A stretch of DNA of 48,079 nucleotides from positions 1-48,079 of the forward strand of contig JALVEW010000010.1 of the NCBI GenBank assembly GCA_027030425.1. The letters run 5' to 3'. A program made the translations under genes and the position numbers. Within the stretch, counting starts at the first letter, position 1. Each line of letters begins with the position of its first letter. Shown here piece after piece: positions 8,517-17,443 of this stretch. Below the pieces are notes generated by a model. It was not told the origin of the DNA and ran no database searches. It saw nothing but the letters and a program-made list of their open reading frames with translations. The stretch comes from Sedimenticola sp. (GTDB lineage Bacteria > Pseudomonadota > Gammaproteobacteria > Chromatiales > Chromatiaceae).

Positions 8517-10549
8517 GGATGTTTTTGCTCCTGTTTGGGCAGCCCGGTGCGGTTTTCCACCAGGGCGCGCATGGCGGTGCTCACATAGGCTTTCAGGTCC
8601 TTGAGCATCCGTTCCTTCTCCGGCGGCTGCTCATCCGGCGTGAAGGAAGGCTCGGGATAGAGCTGGTAACGCCCGAACACCGCCTTGCCATGAGGCGGCT
8701 TGATGACGATGTGGTTGCCGCGGAAATGCGCTACCGTATGGTCGCTGCCCGATGGCTTGATGATGCCGAAGCCGGGATCGTCATCCGGCAGGGAGAGCAA
8801 ATCCCGTCCCCAGCACTGGTGGGTGAATGGCCTGCCCAATAGCTGGCTGACAGCGGTGGGCACGATGTCCTGCTGGGTGGCGGCGGTGTGGATGCGCTTG
8901 CCGAATGTTTCCTGGATGCCGGGGGCCAGCAACAGCATGGGCACGTGAAAGCGCAGCAGATCGATTTCCCCCAGCTGTTTTTTTACGCCGAAGCCGTGAT
9001 CGCCCACCAGCACGAACAGGGTGTCCTTGTACCAGGGCTGTTTCTTTGCCTCGTCGAAGAAGCGTCCCAGGGCCCAGTCGGCGTAGCGCATGGCGGTGAG
9101 ATGTTCGTCCAGGCCGCCAAATCCCTTCACCGGAGTCACCGGCAGGGGATGGGGCAGGGCGTAGGGTGTGTGGTTGGACAGGGTCTGCAACACGGCGAAG
9201 AAGGGTTTGTCCGCATCCAGACGGCTGAACTCGCGCAGGGCCTGGTCGAACATATCCTGATCGGAAACCCCCCAGGTGGGATCGGTGAATACCGGGTTCT
9301 CCACCTGGTTGCGGCCGATGAAGCGGGTCATGCCCTGGTTGCGGAAAAAGCCCTTCTGGTTGTCCCAATTGAAGGCGCCGTTGTACACATAGACGTCCTG
9401 GAAACCCAGGGGCTTGAGCAGGGCGGGCAGGCCGGAGAACTGGTGCTGACCCTCGGGCTCCTGCATCAGGTACTCAAAGCCCGGCAGGTTGGGAAAGCAG
9501 GCCACGGTGGCGAACATGCCCTGGTGTGTATGAGTGCCGTTGGAGAACACGCGGTCGAACAGCAGGCCCTCCCGGGCCAGTTCATCGAAGTGGGGCGTGA
9601 TGCCGTGGTCGTTGCCCAGAGCCCCGGTGAACTGGCCGGAGAAGCTTTCCATGATGATGAATACCAGGTTTTTCGGCCGGGGGGAAAGGGTTTTCGCGGG
9701 GGCGTGGCTGCGCAATACCGGGTACTCCTCCGGCAGCTCCAGGGTGTCTCCCGGGGCCAGCAGCAGCTTGCGGGTCCGGTTCAGGGCCTGGTCCGCCGCC
9801 ATGGCCTTGAGCCAGGTCTTGCCGGCGTCCTTTTTCTTGTTGCCCATGGCGGCCTTGGCCAGGGACCAGGTGCCGTTCAGGGCGAGATGGTTGGCGAACA
9901 GGTTCTGGCTGTGGAAGGCGTCACCCCAGCGCAAGGGCGCCCCATGGCGCAGGGTGCCCCTGGCGCCCAACGCCACCAGAAAGGCGCAGAGCAGGAACAC
10001 CGGCAGGCGCAGCCACCAGGCCGGGTAGGTTTGACCGAACTTGCGTGTCCAGCGATCCGCCAGGGACAATCCCCAGGCGAGCAGTCCCAGCAGCAGGGCC
10101 CAAAGCAGCAGGTAGCGCACCACGGGAAAGCCGTGCCAGATCATGCTGCTCACGGTGGCCGGGTCTTCCTTGAGATACTGAATGGCCAGGCTGTTCAGGC
10201 GGGTGTGGAACTCATGGTAGAACTCCGGCTCGGAAACCCCCAGGAACAGCACCATGCCGCCGGTGACAAGCAGCCACAGGCGCGCCAGGCGGCGTTTTCC
10301 CAGGCCGCTGGGCAGCAGCAGGCTCAGTACCAGGGGCAGCACCATGTAGCTGGTGATGATGAGATCGAAGCGGATGCCCACCACGAAAGCCCAGGCGAGA
10401 TCTGCGTTGGAGGTGCCTGCCGCCAGCTCCGGGTTGCGTACCAGTAACAGGGCACGTAGCAATGCCTGCAGGAACAGCAGCAGAAAAGCGCTCAGAATGA
10501 TGAAGCTGGTATCGGCCAGAAGGGGGCGAAATCGCCAGGTTTTTTGCAT
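8513..10549 (-). CDS. LTA synthase family phosphoglycerol transferase-like membrane enzyme
   Basis: 678 residues: about five N-terminal membrane helices in the first 220 residues, then a periplasmic alkaline-phosphatase/sulfatase-fold domain. Visible metal and catalytic positions are E301 in IIMESFSG, T339 in SNGTHTHQG as the probable nucleophile, and D517-H518 in LVGDHGFG. Gram-negative relatives transfer phosphoglycerol or phosphoethanolamine to periplasmic glucans or lipids. The acceptor here is unknown. It is the first gene of a two-gene unit with the HD phosphohydrolase. Confidence 0.88.
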   Translation of the reverse strand: MQKTWRFRPLLADTSFIILSAFLLLFLQALLRALLLVRNPELAAGTSNADLAWAFVVGIRFDLIITSYMVLPLVLSLLLPSGLGKRRLARLWLLVTGGMVLFLGVSEPEFYHEFHTRLNSLAIQYLKEDPATVSSMIWHGFPVVRYLLLWALLLGLLAWGLSLADRWTRKFGQTYPAWWLRLPVFLLCAFLVALGARGTLRHGAPLRWGDAFHSQNLFANHLALNGTWSLAKAAMGNKKKDAGKTWLKAMAADQALNRTRKLLLAPGDTLELPEEYPVLRSHAPAKTLSPRPKNLVFIIMESFSGQFTGALGNDHGITPHFDELAREGLLFDRVFSNGTHTHQGMFATVACFPNLPGFEYLMQEPEGQHQFSGLPALLKPLGFQDVYVYNGAFNWDNQKGFFRNQGMTRFIGRNQVENPVFTDPTWGVSDQDMFDQALREFSRLDADKPFFAVLQTLSNHTPYALPHPLPVTPVKGFGGLDEHLTAMRYADWALGRFFDEAKKQPWYKDTLFVLVGDHGFGVKKQLGEIDLLRFHVPMLLLAPGIQETFGKRIHTAATQQDIVPTAVSQLLGRPFTHQCWGRDLLSLPDDDPGFGIIKPSGSDHTVAHFRGNHIVIKPPHGKAVFGRYQLYPEPSFTPDEQPPEKERMLKDLKAYVSTAMRALVENRTGLPKQEQKHP

Positions 10550-10583
10550 GAAGGGAGGTTGGAGAACGGCAACAAAGATCGAA

Positions 10584-11006
10584 TTATAATGGATCGAAGC
10601 TTATCTTTTCCTTATCCCAGTGAACAACTTCAATTTCGTACCCGGTCGGATCCTTGATATACCAGCTGTCGGAATGAGGCCAGCGGTACTTTCCTCCATA
10701 GAGAATTTCGATTCCCATTTCCCTGGCAATCCTTTGCCATTTCTCCGGGTTGCTGATGCGCAGGCCGAAATGTGCCATACCATGAAGCTTGTGCTCCGCC
10801 AGTTGGTGGCGATCCAGCAGGGTAAAGTCCGGTGCCTCATACAGGCACAGCATGCAGTCCGCCGCGCGGAGGATACCCCATAGAACACCATCGGTAACAG
10901 CTTCCTCGACGACTTCAAAACCGAATGCCTGCTTGTACCAGCGGGCTGATTCACGAAAGTCGTTGACGGTAAGGTTGATGTGGTCAATGCTGTGGATCAG
11001 GCACAT
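10584..11006 (-). CDS. VOC-superfamily (glyoxalase/bleomycin-resistance-like) protein
   Basis: 140 residues. The start MCLIHSIDHINLTVND carries the first metal-site His, MAHFGLRISN the second half, and GYEIEVVHWDKE the C-terminal metal Glu, giving the two beta-alpha-beta-beta-beta modules of the VOC fold. A strong AGGAGAGAGG ribosome-binding site sits 5 nt before the ATG. The fold covers glyoxalases, dioxygenases and resistance proteins, so the substrate is open. It stands alone, 34 bp upstream of the sulfatase-fold gene. Confidence 0.85.
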   Translation of the reverse strand: MCLIHSIDHINLTVNDFRESARWYKQAFGFEVVEEAVTDGVLWGILRAADCMLCLYEAPDFTLLDRHQLAEHKLHGMAHFGLRISNPEKWQRIAREMGIEILYGGKYRWPHSDSWYIKDPTGYEIEVVHWDKEKISFDPL

Positions 11007-11053
11007 TTACCTCTCTCCTGGTGGAGTTGGAGGGGTGATCAGAGCTTCCTTAA

Positions 11054-11623
11054 TCACGATCCGCACCATTGGCTTTCACAAGGAATGCCATCGCCATCGC
11101 CGTCCATCTTTGTTCCCGGGCAATGACGCAGGTAAAATTTAGCCTCCTCACATGAGCTCATTTCAGAACAATATACTTTTCCCTTGCAACTATAGTTTTC
11201 TGTATTATGTTCTTCAATCATATGGTTAGGTGTTGATGTGGTTGCTATTCTCTTTGGGCTGCTGTCATCGAAATATTTTGCATATATAACAAACCCAATC
11301 CCGGCTATCATGACAGTATAAATGGTTTTGGAGATCAAGTTGTTTTCTCTGTTCCGCCTAACCTGCCTTTGTGTGTGGTGTAAATTTACTTCTAAAACGC
11401 CTTCAATCTTGGCGTTAACAGCTCGTTTTTTTCCATCGTTGTCCGTATGGATCTGGTAAATTATTGTGTCACCAACTCTTGGACGGCGGCTCATTCGTTT
11501 TAATGCTGAAATGTGGATAAAAATGTCCTGCCCTCCATGTTCTGGACAAACAAATCCAAATCCTTTGCTGTCATTCCAGCGCTTCAGTATTCCTTTCTGA
11601 GGATGATCATTAATTGAGTGCAT
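11054..11623 (-). CDS. Cold-shock domain / membrane helix / excalibur domain protein
   Basis: 189 residues in three parts. Residues 8-75 form a cold-shock nucleic-acid-binding domain with RNP1 KGFGFV (20-25) and RNP2 DIFIH (33-37). A single membrane helix spans about 100-117. Residues 146-189 form a Cys-rich excalibur domain with the Ca-loop DGDGDGIPCE. The CSD would be cytoplasmic and the excalibur domain periplasmic. The architecture recurs in proteobacteria but the function is not established. The gene is clearly more AT-rich than its neighbours and borders a repeat-rich gap, which suggests transfer. Confidence 0.85.
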   Translation of the reverse strand: MHSINDHPQKGILKRWNDSKGFGFVCPEHGGQDIFIHISALKRMSRRPRVGDTIIYQIHTDNDGKKRAVNAKIEGVLEVNLHHTQRQVRRNRENNLISKTIYTVMIAGIGFVIYAKYFDDSSPKRIATTSTPNHMIEEHNTENYSCKGKVYCSEMSSCEEAKFYLRHCPGTKMDGDGDGIPCESQWCGS

Positions 11624-11694
11624 TTGTCAAAGTATTAACATTTTACTAGAAATGAGTGTCCATCTGTGTTCCAGTCTGAGTATTTTACATGGTT

Positions 11695-11994
11695 GCTGAA
11701 AAAATATTCTAGCTTACTGTATTTCCTGGAGCATATTTGGAATGTTAGCAAAGTGCAAAATGTTACCGGGCATCGCTGAACGCGCCCTCGCACCGGTCTC
11801 GCCGTCCATCCGTGGTATTGGTGGTCGGGGTCGGAGTCATATGGAAAGGATGTTGGGAAGATCCGATGGCATGGAACAGCTTGATTCCGTTCCTTGTGAC
11901 AATTGGGTGGAATTTGACTCCGACCCCTTCGCAAATCCGCACCTGAACGCCGATCCCGGCACCATCATCGCGTTCCCGGGTGAAATATCTGGGC
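11695..11994. repeat. 300-bp inverted repeat arm A, containing a 101-bp dyad core
   Basis: This 300-bp block recurs inverted at 31843-32141 with about 90% or better identity by eye. The core at 11827-11927 has arms GGGGTCGGAGTCATAT and ATTTGACTCCGACCCC and is 101/101 identical to the other arm. The flank at 11695-11760 is AT-rich, and differences are concentrated outside the core. A 36-kb-type coding reading is not supported: the frames across it are not conserved in the third copy. The block lies between the CSD/excalibur gene and the SLH cytochrome gene. Confidence 0.9.
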
Positions 11995-12326
11995 TAGGCC
12001 CGTTTGGTAGGCGAAAATATAAAGAACCCCGGTTCATCGTAATAGGCGCAAAGTTTCCGTCTATGCTGTGAGAAAGTAAAGAGTATGGAAGTAATTATTG
12101 ACGTGGCTCAGCAGCATTGGGGATACTTGCAGCTTTTGGTAACCATAGCAAATCCCGGGGAGGGTTTCCATTCTTTCTGCCGGGTAATGTCCTCAATGAA
12201 GCTTCAGGATTATGTTGTAGGATAAGCCCCCGCAGGGAGCCCCGTCAGTTTGCGATGCACTTCTTTATCACCTGATATGGGTACAGTCCCAGGTGGCGGG
12301 CCAAACACAAAACACCAGTTAATGTG
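11995..12326. other. Non-coding gap before the SLH cytochrome gene
   Basis: No recognisable gene. A 46-codon frame at 12085-12225 (beginning MEVIIDVAQQHWGYLQ) has no convincing ribosome-binding site and no family I recognise. The stretch is AT-rich compared with the rest of the window and probably holds the promoter of the downstream cytochrome gene, but I cannot pick a clear -35/-10 pair. Confidence 0.4.
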
Positions 12327-14567
12327 ATGAAAAAATATATTCTTGTCTTGTTTGCGCTTTCGATCGCCGCAGCCGTGCATTCGGCCCCAACCGGCAATGC
12401 ATGGTTCGACAGCCTCTACTATTCAGGGTCTGGTAATTGCATAGATTGTCATTCTGGCCTGGTTGATTCCAAAGGGGCGGATATTTCCGTTGAAATGCAT
12501 TGGTCCACGAGCATGATGGCCAATGCGGTTCGTGATCCCTATTGGCGGGCCAAGGTCGCCTCGGAGCTTCACCGCACACCGGGGTTGGCGGATGAAATCA
12601 ACGACAAATGCTCGCGCTGTCATGCTCCCATGGCGAATGACAGCGCTATCAAGGAAGGTGACTTGCCGCTGATTTTCGATGCGGGCGTCGATCCGGGATT
12701 CCTGAACCCTGCGAGTCCCTATTTCGATCACGCCATGGACGGGGTCAGCTGTACCCTTTGTCATCAGATTCAGGACAATGGCAAGCTGGGAACCCTGGAA
12801 GGGGTTTCGGGCAAGTTTGAGGTACTGGATTATCTCCTTGCTGGTATCAACAAGATCGATCGCCCCCTGTTTGGGCAGTATGCGGATCCTCTGACGGGCC
12901 CCATGCGCAACAATGTCGGTTTTACCCCGACCCAGGGCGTCCATACCAGCACGTCAGAGCTTTGCGCCAGCTGTCATGATCTCAAGACACCATTCGTGGA
13001 TGCAGATGGAAATGTGGCCAGCACCACTCCGGAGAGCGAGTTCCCCGAACAGATGGTGTATTCGGAGTGGAGTCACAGCAGCTACGCGCAGTCCGGGGCT
13101 GGGTTCAGGGACTGTCAGTCCTGTCACATGCCCCGGCTTGAGGAATCTGTCAAGGTATCCACGCGTCCAGGCTGGTTGTCACCACGGCCGGATTTTGCCC
13201 TGCATTCCATGCTCGGGGCGAACACAGTCATGATGGATATGCTGGATCGAAACAGGGATGCCCTTGGTGTGAGTGCTACAGGTTTTGCAGAAGCCATTGA
13301 CCGCAACCGCAACTTTCTCCAGCAGGCAGCCGGGATCTCGGTGTTGTCTCATGTTCTGGATGCCGATGCCAGGCAGCTCCGTTTGAAAGTCAGAGTGGAT
13401 AACTTCACCGGGCACAAGTTCCCTTCCGGCTATCCGTCAAGACGGGCTTACCTGCACCTGCTGGTGAAAGATCAGAACGGGCGAATCATTTTTGAATCCG
13501 GCAAACTCAATGCCGATGGAAGCATCACTGGCGTGGCCTTGGATTCCGATTCCACCAGCTATGAGCCGCATTATGATCAAATCGACGACCCGTCCAAGGT
13601 GCAGGTTTATGAGCCCATCATGCAGAATACGGATGGTCAGGTCACCCATACTCTGCTAAGAGCGGCCAGTTACATCAAGGACAACAGGCTGCTTCCAACC
13701 GGTTTCGACAAGATCAGCGCCGCGCCGGATGTGGCGGTCCATGGAGCGGCAGAGGCTGATGCCAATTTCCTTGGAGGAGGAGATGAGCTGGAATATATTG
13801 TTGATCTGTCTTCACTGACCGGGCCTTTTACCCTGGACATTCAGGCTGAGCTTCGCTATCAGCCACTGTCTTTTGGGCACCTGCAGGATCTGTTCAGTGA
13901 CAGCAGTGCGGTTGGCCAGGTATCGTCCTTCAAGACATTGTTTGAGGATGTCGCAACCATTCGGGATGAGCTCGTTTCCTCGGCTTCCTACACGGTTGCG
14001 GGAGATTTTACACCGCCAGCGCGTTATGCGGATGTGCCAGCCACACACTGGGCGTACGATGAGATAGAGGCTATTTCCGTTGCAGGCATTACAGGAGGTT
14101 GTGCAGCCAATCTTTATTGCCCGGATGACATGACCAGCCGTGGTCAGATGGCGGTATTCATCGAAAGAGGCATGCGTGGGGAGCAGTTTGTACCTCCCGC
14201 GGCGTCCGGCACGCTGTTTGATGATGTGCCTGGGGATTACTGGTCGGCCGACTGGATAGAACAGCTTGTAACGGATGGCATTGCAAGCGGTTGTGATCCA
14301 AGTAACTATTGCCCGGATGAGGTTGTGACTCGTGCCCAGATGGCCATATTCTTACTGCGGGGCAGGCATGGGGTGGCTTATGTACCGCCGGCGGCTACGG
14401 GAGCCCGTTTTGATGATGTGCCCCAAGGGTTCTGGGCAGCGGATTGGATAGAGCAATTGGCCGCTGAAGGCGTAACCAGTGGTTGCGATTCCAGTAACTA
14501 TTGTCCCGATGCCCCGGTGACCAGGGCCGAAATGGCGGTGTTCCTTGCCAAAACTTTCCTCTATTGA
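12327..14567 (+). CDS. Pentahaem c-type cytochrome with three C-terminal SLH repeats
   Basis: 746 residues from the ATG at 12327; a GTG just before it is an alternative start. A signal peptide ends near SIAAAVHSA. Five CXXCH haem sites start at C39, C96, C143, C214 and C264 (numbering from the GTG), in a cytochrome c554-like arrangement with spaced distal His. Residues about 350-560 look beta-rich. Three S-layer-homology repeats begin near 568, 632 and 694, each with FxDVP...W and a Cys pair as in SGCDPSNYCP, followed by TRAQMAVF. The protein is exported and probably cell-surface. The substrate is unknown; relatives act on nitrogen or sulfur compounds or carry electrons. Confidence 0.85.
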   Translation: MKKYILVLFALSIAAAVHSAPTGNAWFDSLYYSGSGNCIDCHSGLVDSKGADISVEMHWSTSMMANAVRDPYWRAKVASELHRTPGLADEINDKCSRCHAPMANDSAIKEGDLPLIFDAGVDPGFLNPASPYFDHAMDGVSCTLCHQIQDNGKLGTLEGVSGKFEVLDYLLAGINKIDRPLFGQYADPLTGPMRNNVGFTPTQGVHTSTSELCASCHDLKTPFVDADGNVASTTPESEFPEQMVYSEWSHSSYAQSGAGFRDCQSCHMPRLEESVKVSTRPGWLSPRPDFALHSMLGANTVMMDMLDRNRDALGVSATGFAEAIDRNRNFLQQAAGISVLSHVLDADARQLRLKVRVDNFTGHKFPSGYPSRRAYLHLLVKDQNGRIIFESGKLNADGSITGVALDSDSTSYEPHYDQIDDPSKVQVYEPIMQNTDGQVTHTLLRAASYIKDNRLLPTGFDKISAAPDVAVHGAAEADANFLGGGDELEYIVDLSSLTGPFTLDIQAELRYQPLSFGHLQDLFSDSSAVGQVSSFKTLFEDVATIRDELVSSASYTVAGDFTPPARYADVPATHWAYDEIEAISVAGITGGCAANLYCPDDMTSRGQMAVFIERGMRGEQFVPPAASGTLFDDVPGDYWSADWIEQLVTDGIASGCDPSNYCPDEVVTRAQMAIFLLRGRHGVAYVPPAATGARFDDVPQGFWAADWIEQLAAEGVTSGCDSSNYCPDAPVTRAEMAVFLAKTFLY

Positions 14568-14579
14568 AGAACAAAATCA

Positions 14580-14646
14580 GGGGTCGGAGTCAAATCAGGA
14601 TGACGTTGCGCGAATTCAACGGATTTGGTTGATTTGACTCGGCCCC
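14580..14646. repeat. Palindromic-arm repeat, short subfamily (67 bp)
   Basis: The left arm GGGGTCGGAGTCAAATC (14580-14596) faces GATTTGACTCGGCCCC (14631-14646), which carries a small arm lesion. It sits 12 bp after the cytochrome stop and 63 bp before prfB. It is the inverted-orientation relative of the element at 995-1060. It could act as a transcript 3' end for the cytochrome gene. Confidence 0.8.
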
Positions 14647-14709
14647 CTCACTTCCAGTCGGGACACAAACTAAGTAAACTACCCGGTTTCCTGATTTCGA
14701 GGAACCAAA

Positions 14710-15808
14710 ATGCAGGACATCAACCCGATTACCAATAAAATCGCCGATCTGAAGGGACGTCTGGAATCCCTCAGGGGGTATCTTTGACTACCCTGAAAAG
14801 AAAGAACGCCTGACGGAAGTTCTCGCCGAGCTGGAAGATCCGGAGGTCTGGAACGACCCGGATAGGGCGCAGGCCCTGGGGCGCGAGCGCGCCGATCTTG
14901 AGGCCGTGGTGGAGAACATGGATGAGATTACCACCGGTCTGGAAGATGCCGCCGACCTGCTGGAAATGTCCGTGGAGGAAGGTGACGAGGAATCCGTGGC
15001 GGGCATTGCCGAGGAAGTGGAGGACTACGAGAAGCGGGTGGAGGAGCTGGAGTTCCGCCGCATGTTCTCCGGCGAGATGGACAGCAGCAACGCCTTCCTT
15101 GAGATCCAGGCCGGCTCCGGCGGCACCGAGGCCCAGGACTGGGCGGAGATGCTGCTGCGCATGTATCTGCGCTGGGGCGAGGCCCATGGCTTCAAGACCG
15201 AGCTGATGGAAGTGTCGCCCGGTGAAGTGGCGGGCATCAAGTCGGCGGCCATCCGCTTCGAAGGCCCCTATGCCTTCGGCTGGCTGCGCACGGAAACCGG
15301 GGTGCACCGGCTGGTGCGCAAGTCACCCTTCGATTCCGGCGGCCGGCGTCATACCTCCTTTGCCGCCGTGTTCGTCTCTCCAGAAATCGATGACAGCGTG
15401 GAGATCGACCTGAACCCGGCGGATATCCGCGTGGACGTGTACCGGGCGTCCGGCGCGGGCGGTCAGCACGTGAACAAGACCGAATCCGCGGTGCGCCTGA
15501 CCCATCTGCCCACCAATACCGTGGTGCAGTGCCAGAGCGGCCGTTCCCAGCACAAGAACAAGGATCAGGCCATGAAGCAGCTCAAGGCCAAGCTCTACGA
15601 GCTGGAGATGAAAAAGCGCATGGAAAGCCAGCAGGAGCTGGAAGAGTCCAAGTCCGATATCGGCTGGGGCAGCCAGATCCGTTCCTATGTGCTGGACCAG
15701 TCGCGGATCAAGGATCTTCGCACCGGCGTGGAAACCGGCAACACCCAGGCGGTCCTCGATGGCGGCCTGGATATGTTCATCGAGGCCAGCCTGAAAAGCG
15801 GTCTTTGA
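14710..15808 (+). CDS. prfB: Peptide chain release factor 2, with programmed +1 frameshift
   Basis: The reading frame is 25 codons from the ATG at 14710, an in-frame UGA at 14785-14787, then +1 shift and continuation from 14786 to the stop at 15808. That gives 365 residues, the same as E. coli RF2. RF2 reads UGA and UAA stop codons. The stop-recognition motif SPF occurs in [18 protein letters not shown] and the catalytic GGQ in [12 protein letters not shown]. Low RF2 lets ribosomes shift at the internal UGA, so the gene autoregulates. lysS follows, the common order. Confidence 0.98.
14773..14788 (+). promoter_or_regulatory. prfB programmed frameshift signal
   Basis: AGGGGGTATCTTTGAC is identical to the E. 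coli site: an internal Shine-Dalgarno-like AGGGGG, a three-base spacer, the slippery CUU codon, the UGA stop and the favourable following C. The ribosome slips +1 on CUU when RF2 is scarce. Confidence 0.98.
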
Positions 15809-15822
15809 GGATTTGTATGTGG

Positions 15823-15871
15823 GTTGGGTTTCAGCCCAACTTTGAAAACAGGCCGGACTCAAGTCCCGCCT
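15823..15871. repeat. REP-like pair of small hairpins between prfB and lysS
   Basis: Two hairpins lie head to tail in the 83-bp gap. GTTGGG-TTTCAG-CCCAAC occupies 15823-15840. A second dyad at 15852-15871, GGCCGGACT/AGTCCCGCC, has one mismatch. The arrangement resembles a BIME of REP elements. A related single hairpin occurs at 33061-33078. Confidence 0.6.
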
Positions 15872-15891
15872 ACAATTGGTGTTTGAAAAAT

Positions 15892-17373
15892 ATGAATGAT
15901 ACGACCCAGGAAGAAAACAAGCTCATTGCCCTGCGCCGGGAGAAGCTCCAGCGCAAGCGCGAGCAAGGCGTGGCCTTTCCCAATGACTTCCGCCGTGAGG
16001 ATCTGGCGGCGGATCTGAACGCCGAGCTGGGTGACAAGAGCAAGGAAGAGCTGGAAGCCCTGGACCGCCAAGCCAGGGTGGCCGGGCGCATCATGGCCAA
16101 GCGCGGGCCTTTCCTGGTGATTCAGGACATGAGCGGCCGCATCCAGTTGTACGTGGACCGCAAGGGACTGCCGGCGGAGCTGCTGGAAGACATCAAGACC
16201 TGGGACATCGGCGACATCGTCGGTGGCGAGGGGCCGGTGCACAAGTCCGGCAAGGGTGATCTGTACGTCAATCTGAAGAAGGCGGTGCTGCTCACCAAGT
16301 CCCTGCGCCCATTGCCCGAGAAATGGCACGGCCTTTCGGATACGGAGCTGCGTTACCGCCAGCGCTACCTGGATCTCATCATGAATCCCGAGTCGCGCAA
16401 GGTGTTCGAGCTGCGCTCCAAGATGATCGACTACATTCGCCGTTTCCTGGTGGAGAGGGGTTTCCTGGAAGTAGAGACGCCCATGATGCAGGTGATCCCC
16501 GGCGGCGCCACGGCGCGGCCTTTCATCACCCATCACAACGCCCTGGATCTGCCCCTGTACCTGCGCATCGCGCCTGAGCTGTATCTCAAGCGTCTGGTGG
16601 TAGGTGGTTTCGAGAAAGTGTTCGAGATCAACCGCAACTTCCGCAACGAGGGCCTGTCCACCCGGCACAATCCCGAGTTCACCATGCTGGAGTTCTACGA
16701 GGCCTACGCCACCTACCATGACCTCATGGATCTCACCGAGGCCATGCTGCGCGGCATCGCCCAGGATCTGGTAGGCAGCACGGTGATCGAATCCCAGGGC
16801 GAAACCTATGATTTCGGCAAGCCCTTTGCGCGCATGACGGTGAAGGAATCCATATTGCATTTCAATCCTGATATTCCGGCGGAGGATCTGGACGACCGCG
16901 ACAAGGCGGCGGCCCATGCCCAGCGCCTGGGTGTCGAGGTCAAGCCGGGCTACGGCCTAGGCAAGATTCAGATCGAGATTTTCGAGAAGACCGTGGAGCA
17001 CAATCTCAAGCAGCCCACCTTCATCACTGCCTATCCCACGGAAGTCTCGCCCCTGGCGCGGCGCAATGACGAGGACCCCTTCGTCACCGACCGCTTCGAG
17101 TTCTTTGTCGGCGGGCGGGAAATCGCCAACGGCTTTTCCGAGCTGAATGACCCGGAAGACCAGGCGGAGCGTTTCCGCAAGCAGGTGGAAGAAAAGGATG
17201 CCGGTGACGACGAGGCCATGCACTTCGATGAGGACTATGTGCGCGCCCTGGAGCATGGCCTTCCGCCCACGGCGGGCGAGGGCATAGGCATAGACCGCCT
17301 GGTCATGCTGTTCGCCGATGTGCCCTCCATTCGCGACGTGCTGTTGTTCCCCCACATGCGGCCGCAGGGTTGA
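15892..17373 (+). CDS. lysS: Lysyl-tRNA synthetase, class II
   Basis: 493 residues from the ATG at 15892 ([19 protein letters not shown]); an upstream extension of the open frame is only prfB read out of frame. The OB-fold anticodon-binding domain covers about 60-150 ([24 protein letters not shown]). Class II motif 2 is [19 protein letters not shown] and motif 3 is GIGIDRLVM near the C-terminus. It charges tRNA-Lys. The gene is full length (E. coli 505) and ends 70 bp before convergent ygfZ, with a terminator between. Confidence 0.98.
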   Translation: MNDTTQEENKLIALRREKLQRKREQGVAFPNDFRREDLAADLNAELGDKSKEELEALDRQARVAGRIMAKRGPFLVIQDMSGRIQLYVDRKGLPAELLEDIKTWDIGDIVGGEGPVHKSGKGDLYVNLKKAVLLTKSLRPLPEKWHGLSDTELRYRQRYLDLIMNPESRKVFELRSKMIDYIRRFLVERGFLEVETPMMQVIPGGATARPFITHHNALDLPLYLRIAPELYLKRLVVGGFEKVFEINRNFRNEGLSTRHNPEFTMLEFYEAYATYHDLMDLTEAMLRGIAQDLVGSTVIESQGETYDFGKPFARMTVKESILHFNPDIPAEDLDDRDKAAAHAQRLGVEVKPGYGLGKIQIEIFEKTVEHNLKQPTFITAYPTEVSPLARRNDEDPFVTDRFEFFVGGREIANGFSELNDPEDQAERFRKQVEEKDAGDDEAMHFDEDYVRALEHGLPPTAGEGIGIDRLVMLFADVPSIRDVLLFPHMRPQG

Positions 17374-17399
17374 TTACCGCGCGATTGCGCTGCCAAATT

Positions 17400-17420
17400 C
17401 CCTCTCCCCCGGGGAGAGGG
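17400..17420. terminator. Bidirectional hairpin between lysS and ygfZ
   Basis: CCCTCTCCCC-C-GGGGAGAGGG is a near-perfect 10-bp stem in the gap between the convergent genes. No strong T tract follows on either strand, so it may serve as a weak bidirectional terminator or mRNA 3'-end stabiliser. Similar sequences are dispersed repeats in other proteobacteria. Confidence 0.55.
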
Positions 17421-17443
17421 CCAGGGTGAGGGGGAACAGTACC

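Noticed and set aside
11742-12071. Open frame through repeat arm A, also present through arm B and copy C
   Set aside because: The three versions share only repeat-derived residues, and the differences between copies change the amino acids. This is a repeat with an incidental frame.
12085-12225. 46-codon frame with MEVIIDVAQQHWGYLQ start
   Set aside because: No convincing ribosome-binding site and no recognised family; kept only as part of the gap description.
15529-15891. Upstream extension of lysS
   Set aside because: It is prfB in another frame; the family start is the ATG at 15892.
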